From: Paraburkholderia sp. NMBU_R16
GTDB lineage: Bacteria > Pseudomonadota > Gammaproteobacteria > Burkholderiales > Burkholderiaceae
Reading direction: 5' to 3'
Assembly: GCF_013282575.1 (NCBI RefSeq)
Contig: NZ_JAAAYE010000028.1
Location: 1 to 64,000, forward strand
Length of the DNA stretch: 64,000 nt
Position 1 is the stretch's first letter; each line of letters starts with the position of its first letter. This document shows, in pieces, positions 28,329 through 35,992 of the stretch. A program made the position numbers and the translations under genes. The notes under the pieces were generated by a model that ran no database searches, was not told where the DNA came from, and was given only the letters and a program-made list of their open reading frames with translations.

Positions 28329-29431
28329 TATGCTTTCGAAGATACCGCAGCGTAGGGCTCGGCCGAGCGGCCTGGAGCATTCGCGGAGCCGGCGCCGCCC
28401 GCATCGCGCGCGGCCTGCTCGAGCGGGTAGGCGTTTTCTTCCATCGCGCGCGCGAGGCGTTCGAGGACGCCATTTTTGACGGCATCATACCCGCGTTTGA
28501 TAGCCCACTCAAACGCATAGGCATCCGCCGAACCATGGCTCTTGATCACGAGACCGCGTAGACCGAGCAACGCCGCACCGTTGTACTGCCGATGATCGAC
28601 ACGCTTTTTGAAACGCAGCAGCACCGGCAGCGCGAGCAACGCCATCAATTTCGTGAGCAGCGAGCGGCCAAATTCTTCGCGAATGATTTCGGAGAGCATC
28701 TGGGCGAGGCCCTCCGACGTCTTCAGGGCGACATTGCCGACGAATCCGTCGCAGACGATCACGTCGGTCGTGCCCTTGTATATATCGTTGCCTTCGACGT
28801 TGCCATAGAAATTGAGCGTGCTCGCCCGCAGCAGTTCGCCCGCGCGCTTGATCGTTTCGTTGCCCTTGATCACCTCTTCGCCGATATTGAGCAGCCCGAT
28901 CGTCGGGCGCTCCTTGCCTTCGAGCGCCGAGACGAGTGCATGTCCCATTTCGGCGAACTGAAGCAGGTGCTGCGGCTCGCAATCGACGTTCGCGCCGAGG
29001 TCCAGCATCATCGTGTAGCCATGCGGGTTGGGCAGCGCCGACGCGATCGCCGGCCGCTCGATGCCCGCGAGCGTCTTCAGCACGTAACGCGACACAGCCA
29101 TCAGCGCGCCCGTATTCCCGGCCGACACGCAGGCCTGCGCCGCCTCCTCTTTCACGAGGTTGAGCGCGACGCGCATCGACGAATCTTTCTTTTTGCGCAG
29201 CGCGACTTCGACGGGATCGTCCATGGCGACGACTTCCGATGCCGCGACGACGGACAGCGCGTCGAGATCCTGTGCCTTGAGCTTCTTCAGTTGGGCGCGG
29301 ATCGGGGCTTCGAGGCCGACGAGCACGAGGTGGGCGTCGGCATGCGAGCGAACGAAGCTGACGGCAGCGGGAACGGTCACGGACGGACCGTGATCGCCAC
29401 CCATGCAATCGATCGTGAGCTTTATGGTCAT
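28328..29431 (-). CDS. plsX: Phosphate acyltransferase PlsX
   Basis: PlsX converts acyl-ACP to acyl-phosphate, the donor used by PlsY for the first acylation of glycerol-3-phosphate. The 367-residue protein opens with [20 protein letters not shown], the family signature, and has [10 protein letters not shown] near residue 105 and [15 protein letters not shown] near 230. It links the fab genes to membrane lipid synthesis. The gap to rpmF is 195 bases and contains a hairpin; coupling to fabH is by a one-base overlap. Confidence 0.96.
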   Translation of the reverse strand: MTIKLTIDCMGGDHGPSVTVPAAVSFVRSHADAHLVLVGLEAPIRAQLKKLKAQDLDALSVVAASEVVAMDDPVEVALRKKKDSSMRVALNLVKEEAAQACVSAGNTGALMAVSRYVLKTLAGIERPAIASALPNPHGYTMMLDLGANVDCEPQHLLQFAEMGHALVSALEGKERPTIGLLNIGEEVIKGNETIKRAGELLRASTLNFYGNVEGNDIYKGTTDVIVCDGFVGNVALKTSEGLAQMLSEIIREEFGRSLLTKLMALLALPVLLRFKKRVDHRQYNGAALLGLRGLVIKSHGSADAYAFEWAIKRGYDAVKNGVLERLARAMEENAYPLEQAARDAGGAGSANAPGRSAEPYAAVSSKA

Positions 29432-29505
29432 TGACTGCGGCGAATTTCAGGCGCGGTGCATGAAACTGGAGTCGGCGAGCAGAGCGCGCGCATTCCAGTC
29501 GACGC

Positions 29506-29534
29506 AAAAAAGCGGCAGTTGAATGCCGCCTTTT
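29506..29534. terminator. Bidirectional terminator-like hairpin after rpmF
   Basis: GCGGCA (29512-29517) pairs with TGCCGC (29524-29529) around a six-base loop; six A residues precede and four T residues follow on the plus strand. On the minus strand this gives a stem followed by six T, placed between rpmF and plsX, so it could reduce read-through from the ribosomal-protein gene into the lipid genes. Confidence 0.65.
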
Positions 29535-29626
29535 CGTTGAACCGGGAAAATGTCAGACAAGCGGTCCGACAAGCCGCCGGCCACGCGATGCGCGACCGAG
29601 CCGGACAAGCATCGCACCAATCGCGA

Positions 29627-29806
29627 TTAGTCGTTTTTCGTCTTGACGACTTTCTTGCCGCGGTAGTAGCCATTCGGGCTGACGTGATGACGCAGATGCA
29701 CTTCGCCCGTGCTCGGTTCGACGGCGAGCGGCGCTGCATTCAGGAAATCGTGCGAGCGGTGCATGCCGCGCTTCGACGGCGACTTCTTGTTTTGCTGAAC
29801 TGCCAT
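29627..29806 (-). CDS. rpmF: 50S ribosomal protein L32
   Basis: This 59-residue basic protein is L32 of the large ribosomal subunit, recognisable from [19 protein letters not shown] and the C-terminal [13 protein letters not shown] at 29806 follows a TAGGAGTT Shine-Dalgarno sequence. The yceD-rpmF-plsX-fabH order is conserved across proteobacteria and ties ribosome and membrane-lipid production. Confidence 0.97.
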   Translation of the reverse strand: MAVQQNKKSPSKRGMHRSHDFLNAAPLAVEPSTGEVHLRHHVSPNGYYRGKKVVKTKND

Positions 29807-29858
29807 GGTAACTCCTAAAAATTTTCGGGATTCTAACACAGCGCAACCGGCGCAACGC

Positions 29859-29878
29859 CCCTAGCCATCAGGCTAGGG
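29859..29878. other. Hairpin between yceD and rpmF
   Basis: CCCTAGCC and GGCTAGGG form a perfect 8-bp stem with an ATCA tetraloop in the gap between yceD and rpmF. There is no T-run, so it may be an mRNA processing or stabilising element instead of a terminator. Confidence 0.5.
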
Positions 29879-29924
29879 CCCTTGCGTGCTGCCGCGCGCT
29901 CCACTCCTGCGCCGCACGGTACGG

Positions 29925-30599
29925 TCAGTGCGTATTGCCGCCCGTACCGCCGTCGCGCTTCAATGCTTCGAGCGCCGCAAACGGATTGGGCTTGCCGCCT
30001 TCCCCGTCTTTGCCACCCTCGCCTTCATCCGACGATTGCCCGCCGGCCTCGCCAGCCAACTCCCCACCGGCGCCGGAGCTCAAGCTCTCGTGCACCTGCG
30101 GACATACGTCGTGCTTGGGAACGAGCGGCAACGAGAGCAACAGTTCCTCTTCGATCAGATCGACGAGATCGAACTGGCGCGAGCCCACGATCACATCGAG
30201 TTCATCGTCATCGAGCGGATAGGCCTCAGCCTCTTCCTCGCTCGCGACGAGCCGATAAGTGGCATCGACATCGAACGCCTGCTCGTACGGCGCGAGGCAA
30301 CGCTGACATTCGAGCCAGGCCGAACCGTGCACCGCCAGCCGCAAATACGGCTGCGGAGCCTCGCTGCCGTCGTCCTGCAGTTCCGGTTGCGTCGAACCCT
30401 CGGCTTGCCAGGTGAACGACGCCTCCCGCTCGCGGGCATCGGCCGGCACCTCGTTCGACAACCGCGGCAATTGCGATATCCGCAAACCTCCGGCGGCCTG
30501 CCGCCCGCTTCGCGCGAATTCGAATACGTCGAGCGCGTGCGGATCCACGACACCGCCCGCACCACCTGCACCGCCTGATTTACCAGCCTGCTGAGTCAT
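29925..30599 (-). CDS. yceD: YceD/DUF177 family protein
   Basis: This 224-residue acidic protein belongs to the YceD (DUF177) family, linked in E. coli and plants to 23S rRNA accumulation. The family core is at residues 85-165: LECQRCLAPYEQAF, then an acidic loop, DLVDLIEEELLLSLPLVPKH and a final conserved cysteine. The first 20 residues are Gly/Ala-rich and the C-terminal 50 are Gly/Glu/Asp-rich. ATG at 30599 follows GAGGAG at seven bases; the in-frame GTG two codons earlier is too close to that site. It is the first gene of the long minus-strand run and is divergent from maf. Confidence 0.88.
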   Translation of the reverse strand: MTQQAGKSGGAGGAGGVVDPHALDVFEFARSGRQAAGGLRISQLPRLSNEVPADAREREASFTWQAEGSTQPELQDDGSEAPQPYLRLAVHGSAWLECQRCLAPYEQAFDVDATYRLVASEEEAEAYPLDDDELDVIVGSRQFDLVDLIEEELLLSLPLVPKHDVCPQVHESLSSGAGGELAGEAGGQSSDEGEGGKDGEGGKPNPFAALEALKRDGGTGGNTH

Positions 30600-30698
30600 G
30601 GACACGCTCCTCGGCCGAAGGCGCGAACTGGCCGTGAAAAGCCAGCTAGAATAATGCTTTTGCCGTTTCCCGTCAAATACTTAACCAGGTCAATCCGG

Positions 30699-31346
30699 AT
30701 GCCGATTCGATCCGCCCAGCTGCCGCGTCTCATTCTCGCTTCGAGCTCGCCCTATCGCCGCGCGTTGCTCGAGCGGCTGCGCATCCCGTTCGAGGTGGCC
30801 GCACCGTCACTCGACGAAACGCCTCATCCCGGCGAAGCACCGGCCGCCACGGCGCTGCGGCTTGCCGAGGCCAAGGCCCGCGCCGTTGCCGCGCGCGCAG
30901 CCGATACCCTTGACGCGCCGGGGGCGGCCGGCATGCTCGTCATCGGCTCCGATCAGGTCGCCACGTTCGACGGACGCCAGATCGGCAAGCCCGGCGGCCA
31001 CGAGGCTGCGTTCGCTCAATTGAAAGAGATGCGTGGGCGCACCGTCGAATTCCATAGTGCGCTCACGCTCTTCGACGCCGCGCGCGACCTCGTACAGATC
31101 GAGGACGTCGTCACGCGGGTACGCTTTCGCGACTTGCCGGACGAGGAGCTCGAGGCCTACTTGCTTGCCGAGACGCCATATGATGTCGCCGGCAGCGCGA
31201 AAGCCGAAGGGCTCGGCATCGCACTCGTCGACGCCATCGACTCCGACGACCCGACTGCGCTCGTCGGCCTGCCGCTGATCGCGCTCACCCGCATGCTGCG
31301 AACCGCCGGGTATCCGCTTTTCGGGACCACGCGAGGTGTGCAATGA
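30699..31346 (+). CDS. Maf-family nucleotide pyrophosphatase (YceF-like)
   Basis: Maf proteins hydrolyse non-canonical or methylated nucleotides; the YceF subgroup acts on 7-methyl-GTP. The 215-residue product has the family start LILASSSPYRRALLERL, the DQV motif (IGSDQVATFDG) with the catalytic aspartate near residue 85, and the late conserved DDPTALVGLPL. It starts at ATG 30699; an upstream alternative adds only unconserved residues. It overlaps the next gene by four bases (ATGA) and is divergent from yceD, as in E. coli where yceF and yceD are neighbours. Confidence 0.9.
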   Translation: MPIRSAQLPRLILASSSPYRRALLERLRIPFEVAAPSLDETPHPGEAPAATALRLAEAKARAVAARAADTLDAPGAAGMLVIGSDQVATFDGRQIGKPGGHEAAFAQLKEMRGRTVEFHSALTLFDAARDLVQIEDVVTRVRFRDLPDEELEAYLLAETPYDVAGSAKAEGLGIALVDAIDSDDPTALVGLPLIALTRMLRTAGYPLFGTTRGVQ

Positions 31347-32062
31347 GCGGCACCCTCTATTTGATTCCGAATGCATTGGGCGACGGCGACGCCACCGCGC
31401 TCGCGACGGTCCTTCCCGCCAGTGTCATTGCGCGCACCGCGCAACTGCGCTACTTCATCGGCGAAAACGCGAAAACGACGCGCGCATTTCTGAAGCGTGT
31501 CGGCACCGAACGCCCGATACAGGAAATCGAGATTCGCGAGCTGAACGTCAACACGCCTGCCGCCGGCATCGAGCAATTGCTCGCGCCCCTGCTCGCGGGC
31601 GCGGACGCGGGCCTCGTCTCGGAGGCGGGGTGTCCCGCCGTCGCGGACCCGGGTGCGCTGCTCGTGCGCCGCGCGCACGAGCGCGGCATCAAGGTCGTAC
31701 CGCTCGTCGGCCCCAGTTCGATCCTGCTTGCGCTGATGGCGTCGGGCCTCGACGGTCAGCGTTTCGCCTTTCACGGATACCTGCCGGTCGATGCCGGCGA
31801 ACGAACGCGTAAGCTGCGCGAGCTCGAAGCCCACTCGCGCAAGGCCAGGGAAACGCAGATATTCATCGAGACGCCGTACCGAAATCGCGCACTGCTCGAC
31901 GCGATACTGGCCGGCTGCGCGCCGTCGACGCTCGTCGCCGTTGCCGTCGACCTGACGCTCGAGACCGAAACGATCGTGAGCCGGCCGGTATCGGCCTGGA
32001 AAAAGACCGGTGCCCCCGAACTGCACAAGCGGCCCGCGATCTTTCTGATGCTCGCGACCTGA
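31343..32062 (+). CDS. SAM-dependent methyltransferase, tetrapyrrole-methylase (RsmI-like) family
   Basis: This 239-residue protein has the tetrapyrrole methylase fold used by RsmI (16S rRNA 2'-O-methylation). Visible hallmarks are LYLIPNALGD at the start, GLVSEAGCPAVADPGALLVRRA near residue 90, VPLVGPSSILLALMASG near 118, and ETPYRNRALLD near 175. It is shorter than RsmI (about 286 residues) and lacks its C-terminal extension, so it may be a paralogue with another RNA target. It is translationally coupled to maf. Confidence 0.8.
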   Translation: MSGTLYLIPNALGDGDATALATVLPASVIARTAQLRYFIGENAKTTRAFLKRVGTERPIQEIEIRELNVNTPAAGIEQLLAPLLAGADAGLVSEAGCPAVADPGALLVRRAHERGIKVVPLVGPSSILLALMASGLDGQRFAFHGYLPVDAGERTRKLRELEAHSRKARETQIFIETPYRNRALLDAILAGCAPSTLVAVAVDLTLETETIVSRPVSAWKKTGAPELHKRPAIFLMLAT

Positions 32063-32085
32063 ACCGGCCGCGAGCAAGGCGACTA

Positions 32086-33108
32086 TCAGCGCAGCGATAC
32101 GCGTGCACCCGCGAGCGCGTGCACGGCTGCAGCACCGAAGGCCGTGCCGAACTTGCGCGCGATTCGATCTGAAATGCTTTCCTTCACCGTGTAATCGACG
32201 ACGCGCGGCGCCTTGATGACGTCGCGCGCGACGTAACCCGTATCGCCAAAGCCGTCCGCCAAGCCGAGCTCGACGCTCTTTTCGCCGGTCCAAAAGAGCC
32301 CGGAAAACAGATCGGGCGTCTCGCGCAACCGCTTCCCACGGCCTTCGCGCACGGCATCGATGAACTGCCGGTGGATCGCGTCGAGCATCACCTGCGCGTG
32401 TTCGTTCATGGCGGCCGTTTCGGGCGAGAACGGATCGAAAAAGCCTTTGTTGGCGCCCGACGTATGCAGGCGCCGCTGGATGCCCAGTTTGTCCATCAAC
32501 CCTGTGAAGCCGAAACCGTCCATCAATACGCCGATCGAGCCGACGATACTCGCACGGTCGACGTAGATCTTGTCCGCGGCCGCGGCGATGTAATAACCGC
32601 CCGATGCGCACATGTCCCCCACGACGACATAAAGCGGGATCGACGGATATTTCGATCGCAAACGGCGAATTTCGCGGTTGATCATGCCTGCTTGCACTGG
32701 CGAGCCGCCGGGACTGTTGATCTGCAGCACGACACCTGCCGTGTCCGAGTCTTCGAAGGCTCGGCGCAACGACGTTGCGATATCTTCTGCGTTGGCGTTC
32801 TTGTCCGAGGCGATTTCGCCGTCGATCCTGACGAGCGCGGTATGGCGGCCCGCCACCGCCGCCACCTTTTCGCCCGGCACGTCGAACAGGGCGAATGCGA
32901 TGAGCGCCAGCACGAACAAAAACGCGAAGCGGAAAAAGATCCGCCAGCGCCGCGCGGCCCGCTGCTCCCGAACGGCGGCGAGCGCCACGCGCTCGAGGAC
33001 GGCGCGCTCCCAGTTGGGCTCGCGCGAAGGCGGCATCTGCGGCGCGGGTGCGGCGCCAGCCGGGCGATCGGCGTTCTCGCCGGATTCAGGGGTCAAATTG
33101 TCGGTCAT
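32086..33108 (-). CDS. sppA: S49-family signal peptide peptidase (SppA, short form)
   Basis: This 340-residue inner-membrane serine protease degrades signal peptides after their release. A cytoplasmic N terminus is followed by one membrane span (about 58-76) and the S49 domain with nucleophile S169 in DMCASGGYYIA and probable base K221 in GANKGFFDP, 52 residues apart as in the Bacillus short-form enzyme. It lacks the duplicated domain of E. coli SppA. It is the last gene of the rluC-HAD-Rieske run, 78 bases after the Rieske gene. Confidence 0.9.
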   Translation of the reverse strand: MTDNLTPESGENADRPAGAAPAPQMPPSREPNWERAVLERVALAAVREQRAARRWRIFFRFAFLFVLALIAFALFDVPGEKVAAVAGRHTALVRIDGEIASDKNANAEDIATSLRRAFEDSDTAGVVLQINSPGGSPVQAGMINREIRRLRSKYPSIPLYVVVGDMCASGGYYIAAAADKIYVDRASIVGSIGVLMDGFGFTGLMDKLGIQRRLHTSGANKGFFDPFSPETAAMNEHAQVMLDAIHRQFIDAVREGRGKRLRETPDLFSGLFWTGEKSVELGLADGFGDTGYVARDVIKAPRVVDYTVKESISDRIARKFGTAFGAAAVHALAGARVSLR

Positions 33109-33186
33109 GCTCGATGATGAATCGCCGCAGATGAAAGGATGTGAATGACGGTGGGAACCAATGCCCGCCCGGCCCCGCTTTGTACC

Positions 33187-33603
33187 CTACCCGGGAGCCG
33201 GACGAAGCGATTCGTCCGGAAGCCAGAATATCGCCCGGCCATCGGGCGTTTCGCGCTCTTCGACCGTCACGGGCCGCAAGCGGCCGCCGCGGCACGGCCC
33301 GCCGACGCAGCGCCCGCTATCGGGGGCATAGATGGCGCCATGGGTGGCGCACATCAAGTATAAGCCTGACGATTCGAAGAACTGGCCCTCGACCCAGTCG
33401 AGCTCCATCGGTACATGCGCGCACTGATTCAGGTATCCGTAGACAGCCTCGCCGTAGCGCACGAAAAAAACCACCGCGTCCTGGCCGGCATGGCGCGCCG
33501 CAACCCGCACGCCCGCCCCGCCATCGACAAGCATGTCGGATGCGCACACGCGCACCGCCTCGGGGCCCTCGGCCGGATCGCCATTCGGCCGAGCGTCGCT
33601 CAT
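33187..33603 (-). CDS. Rieske [2Fe-2S] protein
   Basis: This 138-residue soluble protein carries a Rieske cluster-binding site: first pair C-x-H in NQCAHVPMELD, second pair C-x-x-H in MCATHGAIYAP. It has no transmembrane segment or oxygenase catalytic domain, so it resembles small ferredoxin-type Rieske proteins. Its ATG at 33603 overlaps the stop of the upstream phosphatase gene by four bases, indicating coupling. Its partner is unknown; association with RluC and a HAD phosphatase in one transcript is seen in other Burkholderiales. Confidence 0.88.
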   Translation of the reverse strand: MSDARPNGDPAEGPEAVRVCASDMLVDGGAGVRVAARHAGQDAVVFFVRYGEAVYGYLNQCAHVPMELDWVEGQFFESSGLYLMCATHGAIYAPDSGRCVGGPCRGGRLRPVTVEERETPDGRAIFWLPDESLRPAPG

Positions 33604-34259
33604 GCGTGTTCCCTGAGCCAACCGGCCAGCGTCGCCACGCTGTCGGCCACGAACCGCGGCGCGAGCGCCTCGAGCGCATCGGCCCGATGCGCGCCGTAAG
33701 CCACGCCGATGCCTGCCGTTCCGGCGTTCTGCGCCATCTGCAGATCGTGCGTCGTATCGCCGATCATGACCGTGCGCGCAAGATCCTGCCCCAATTCGCG
33801 CGTCAACTCGTGCAGCATGGCCGGGTGCGGCTTCGAGAACGTCTCGTCCGCGCAGCGCGTGCCGTCGAACATCCGCATGAGCCCCGCGCCGTCGAGGGCG
33901 CGATTCAGTCCGACCCGGCTCTTGCCGGTGGCCACCGCGAGCAGATAGCCCGCATCGCGCAACTCTTCCAGCAACTCGCGCGCCCCCTCGAAAAGCGCGA
34001 TCTGCGCGTCTTTCAGCAGAAAGTGATAGCGGTAGCGCTCAGCCAGGCGCGGATACTCGCTCGGGTCGAGCGTCGGCGCCGCGATTTGCAGCGCGTCGCG
34101 CAACCCGAGTCCGATCACATAGCTCGCCGCCTCGTCGGCCGGCACCGGCAGCCCGAGATCGCGGCATGCCGCCTGGATGCTGCGCGTGATATGCGCGGTG
34201 GAATCCATCAGCGTGCCGTCCCAATCGAAAACGATCAGGTCAAAGAGTTCTCGGGCCAT
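33600..34259 (-). CDS. HAD-superfamily phosphatase, Gph-like
   Basis: This 219-residue haloacid-dehalogenase hydrolase shows the four HAD motifs: DWDGTLMDS (nucleophile D11 and acid D13), VATGKSR near residue 110, the KPHP lysine near 145, and GDTTHDLQMA near 165. It is closest in layout to phosphoglycolate phosphatase Gph or the related PGP-like phosphatases. It overlaps the end of rluC by 20 bases and the start of the Rieske gene by four. The substrate is not fixed by sequence. Confidence 0.88.
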   Translation of the reverse strand: MARELFDLIVFDWDGTLMDSTAHITRSIQAACRDLGLPVPADEAASYVIGLGLRDALQIAAPTLDPSEYPRLAERYRYHFLLKDAQIALFEGARELLEELRDAGYLLAVATGKSRVGLNRALDGAGLMRMFDGTRCADETFSKPHPAMLHELTRELGQDLARTVMIGDTTHDLQMAQNAGTAGIGVAYGAHRADALEALAPRFVADSVATLAGWLREHA

Positions 34260-35265
34260 CGGCGCGCGCCTCGTCGGTCGATTCGTTCAGTTGATCCAGA
34301 AAACGCCGGCATTCCGCGGGCAATGGCGCCTCGAACGTCAGCGGCTCGCCTGTGACCGGATGCACGAGACTCAAGCGGTGTGCGTGCAAAAACATGCGCT
34401 TGAGTCCGGGACGGGCGTCCGCGCGCCCCAGCGCCTTATTCAGCGCGAAATCGCCGTATTTCGCATCGCCGACGATCGGCAAGCCGAGATGCGCGAGATG
34501 CACGCGAATCTGGTGGGTGCGCCCCGTTTTCAGCTCCGCTTCGACGAGCACGTAGCCAGGCCACCGCTCGACGAGATTGAACACGGTATGTGACGCAAGC
34601 CCATGCGGATCGACACGTACGCGACGCTCGCCGTCGGCCGTCAGGTATTTCGTTAGCGCGGCCTTGACCGCGCGCCGCTGCCCCCAATCCGGCGCCCATT
34701 CGCCATGCGCGCAGGCGTAATAGCGCTTGTCCATGCGGTTCTCGCGAATCTGCTCGTGCAAGCCGACGAGCGCGACACGCTTTTTCGCGAGCATCAGCAC
34801 GCCCGACGTTTCGCGATCGAGCCGGTGCACGAGTTCGAGAAACTTGCCGAGCGGCCGCGCCTCGCGCATTTGCTCGATGACGCCGAACGCGACGCCGCTG
34901 CCCCCGTGCACCGCCACGCCGGCCGGTTTGTCGATGACGAGCAGGTAGTCGTCTTCGAACAGCACCGAAAACTCGGCGGCCGGCGCCGCCGGTACGAACG
35001 CGGACGCCTCGCTCAGCGCGACGCGAATCGGGGGCACCCGGACGAGATCGCCCGTCACGAGCCGATATTTCGCGTCGACACGCCCCTTGTTGACCCGCAC
35101 TTCGCCGCTGCGCAGGATCCGGTAAATGTGACTTTTCGGCACCCCTTTGCAGACTTTCAGCAAAAAATTGTCGATCCGCTGGCCGGCAACGCCGTCATCC
35201 ACCTGTATGATCGATACTTGGTCGCTCGCGACCAATTTCTGGGATATTTTGCCTAACTCATTCAT
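34240..35265 (-). CDS. rluC: 23S rRNA pseudouridine synthase RluC
   Basis: RluC isomerises uridines 955, 2504 and 2580 (E. coli numbering) of 23S rRNA. The 341-residue protein has an N-terminal S4 RNA-binding domain (about 28-80; GQRIDNFLLKVCKG) and the RluA-type catalytic domain with D150 in HRLDRETSGVLML and the late motif GRTHQIRVHLAHLG. It is divergent from rne, as in E. coli, across a 727-base gap. Its start codon lies only seven bases beyond the core -10 box of the oppositely oriented predicted rne promoter. Confidence 0.95.
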   Translation of the reverse strand: MNELGKISQKLVASDQVSIIQVDDGVAGQRIDNFLLKVCKGVPKSHIYRILRSGEVRVNKGRVDAKYRLVTGDLVRVPPIRVALSEASAFVPAAPAAEFSVLFEDDYLLVIDKPAGVAVHGGSGVAFGVIEQMREARPLGKFLELVHRLDRETSGVLMLAKKRVALVGLHEQIRENRMDKRYYACAHGEWAPDWGQRRAVKAALTKYLTADGERRVRVDPHGLASHTVFNLVERWPGYVLVEAELKTGRTHQIRVHLAHLGLPIVGDAKYGDFALNKALGRADARPGLKRMFLHAHRLSLVHPVTGEPLTFEAPLPAECRRFLDQLNESTDEARADGPRTL

Positions 35266-35277
35266 TCTGAATATAAT
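35249..35277 (+). promoter_or_regulatory. Predicted sigma-70 promoter for rne
   Basis: TTGCCT (35249-35254) and a consensus TATAAT (35272-35277) are separated by 17 bases on the plus strand. Transcription would begin near 35284, about 710 bases ahead of the rne start. The -35 box overlaps the first codons of the divergent rluC gene. Confidence 0.65.
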
Positions 35278-35992
35278 TTGCCCCAGCAGCCTGCGGCTGC
35301 CGGCGTGTTGGCCGGCGAATCCGGCGAGCTGCGCGGGGGCGAAGCGAGAAGCTGCTATTTTACTTGCTTGGCGGTACCCGAGGGCGCGTTGCTTGCCCTT
35401 TCAAAATTAGCAACGAGTTGCACGCACGGAATTGGCGAGCGGCAAGGACGGCGCCCGCAGGCGCGTTCGGTCGCAGCCGGTCCCGACGGTAACGGAAGGG
35501 TGGTAAAAAAGAATTCATCAGGCGAGCCTCGGTATCGGACGATGTCGTAGGTCACGAGGCTCCCGATTGCGAAAACTACGGCGAGCGCCCGCGAGCGTTC
35601 CGCGACGAGCGGAGCTTTGGGCGACGTCAATACTGGCGAGACATCCCGCGCGGCTGTCGAGCGTCATACGGGCTTCGTGCCGCGTCGCTGACGACGCGGC
35701 ACCGCTCCGGCCGGCAGGCGTGCACCGCACGCTACGAGCCGCGGCACACGAGGCACGGCGACGCAAAGCGCGCCCTGTGCATCGCCGTTATTTGAAGCCG
35801 TGTTCGCATGCGCCCGGCGGTTCGCGGCCCATTGGACCCGCAGCGAACCCCATCCAGGCAATTCTCCCCGCCATCGTTCCTGCTCCAGCGTGCTTGTGAC
35901 AACAAAACGAAGACGCGGCGCGCCTTCGCGAATGCGGTCGCGGCTCCATGCCCCGTCCGCCCTCGCCGGCCAAGCCGCTCTGGAGCCGTTCA
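35278..35992 (+). other. Long untranslated leader of rne
   Basis: No convincing gene occupies this stretch. It begins just after the predicted promoter and runs to the rne start codon. A perfect hairpin (GCAGCC-TGC-GGCTGC, 35286-35300) and adjoining GCCGGC repeats sit at its 5' end. In E. coli a long structured rne leader lets RNase E cut its own message and set its level; a similar feedback role is inferred here. Short open frames in it lack codon bias and ribosome-binding sites. Confidence 0.55.

Noticed and set aside
35266-35992. Short protein genes inside the rne leader
   Set aside because: Open frames here lack ribosome-binding sites, start in odd places and show no native codon pattern; an untranslated leader fits better.
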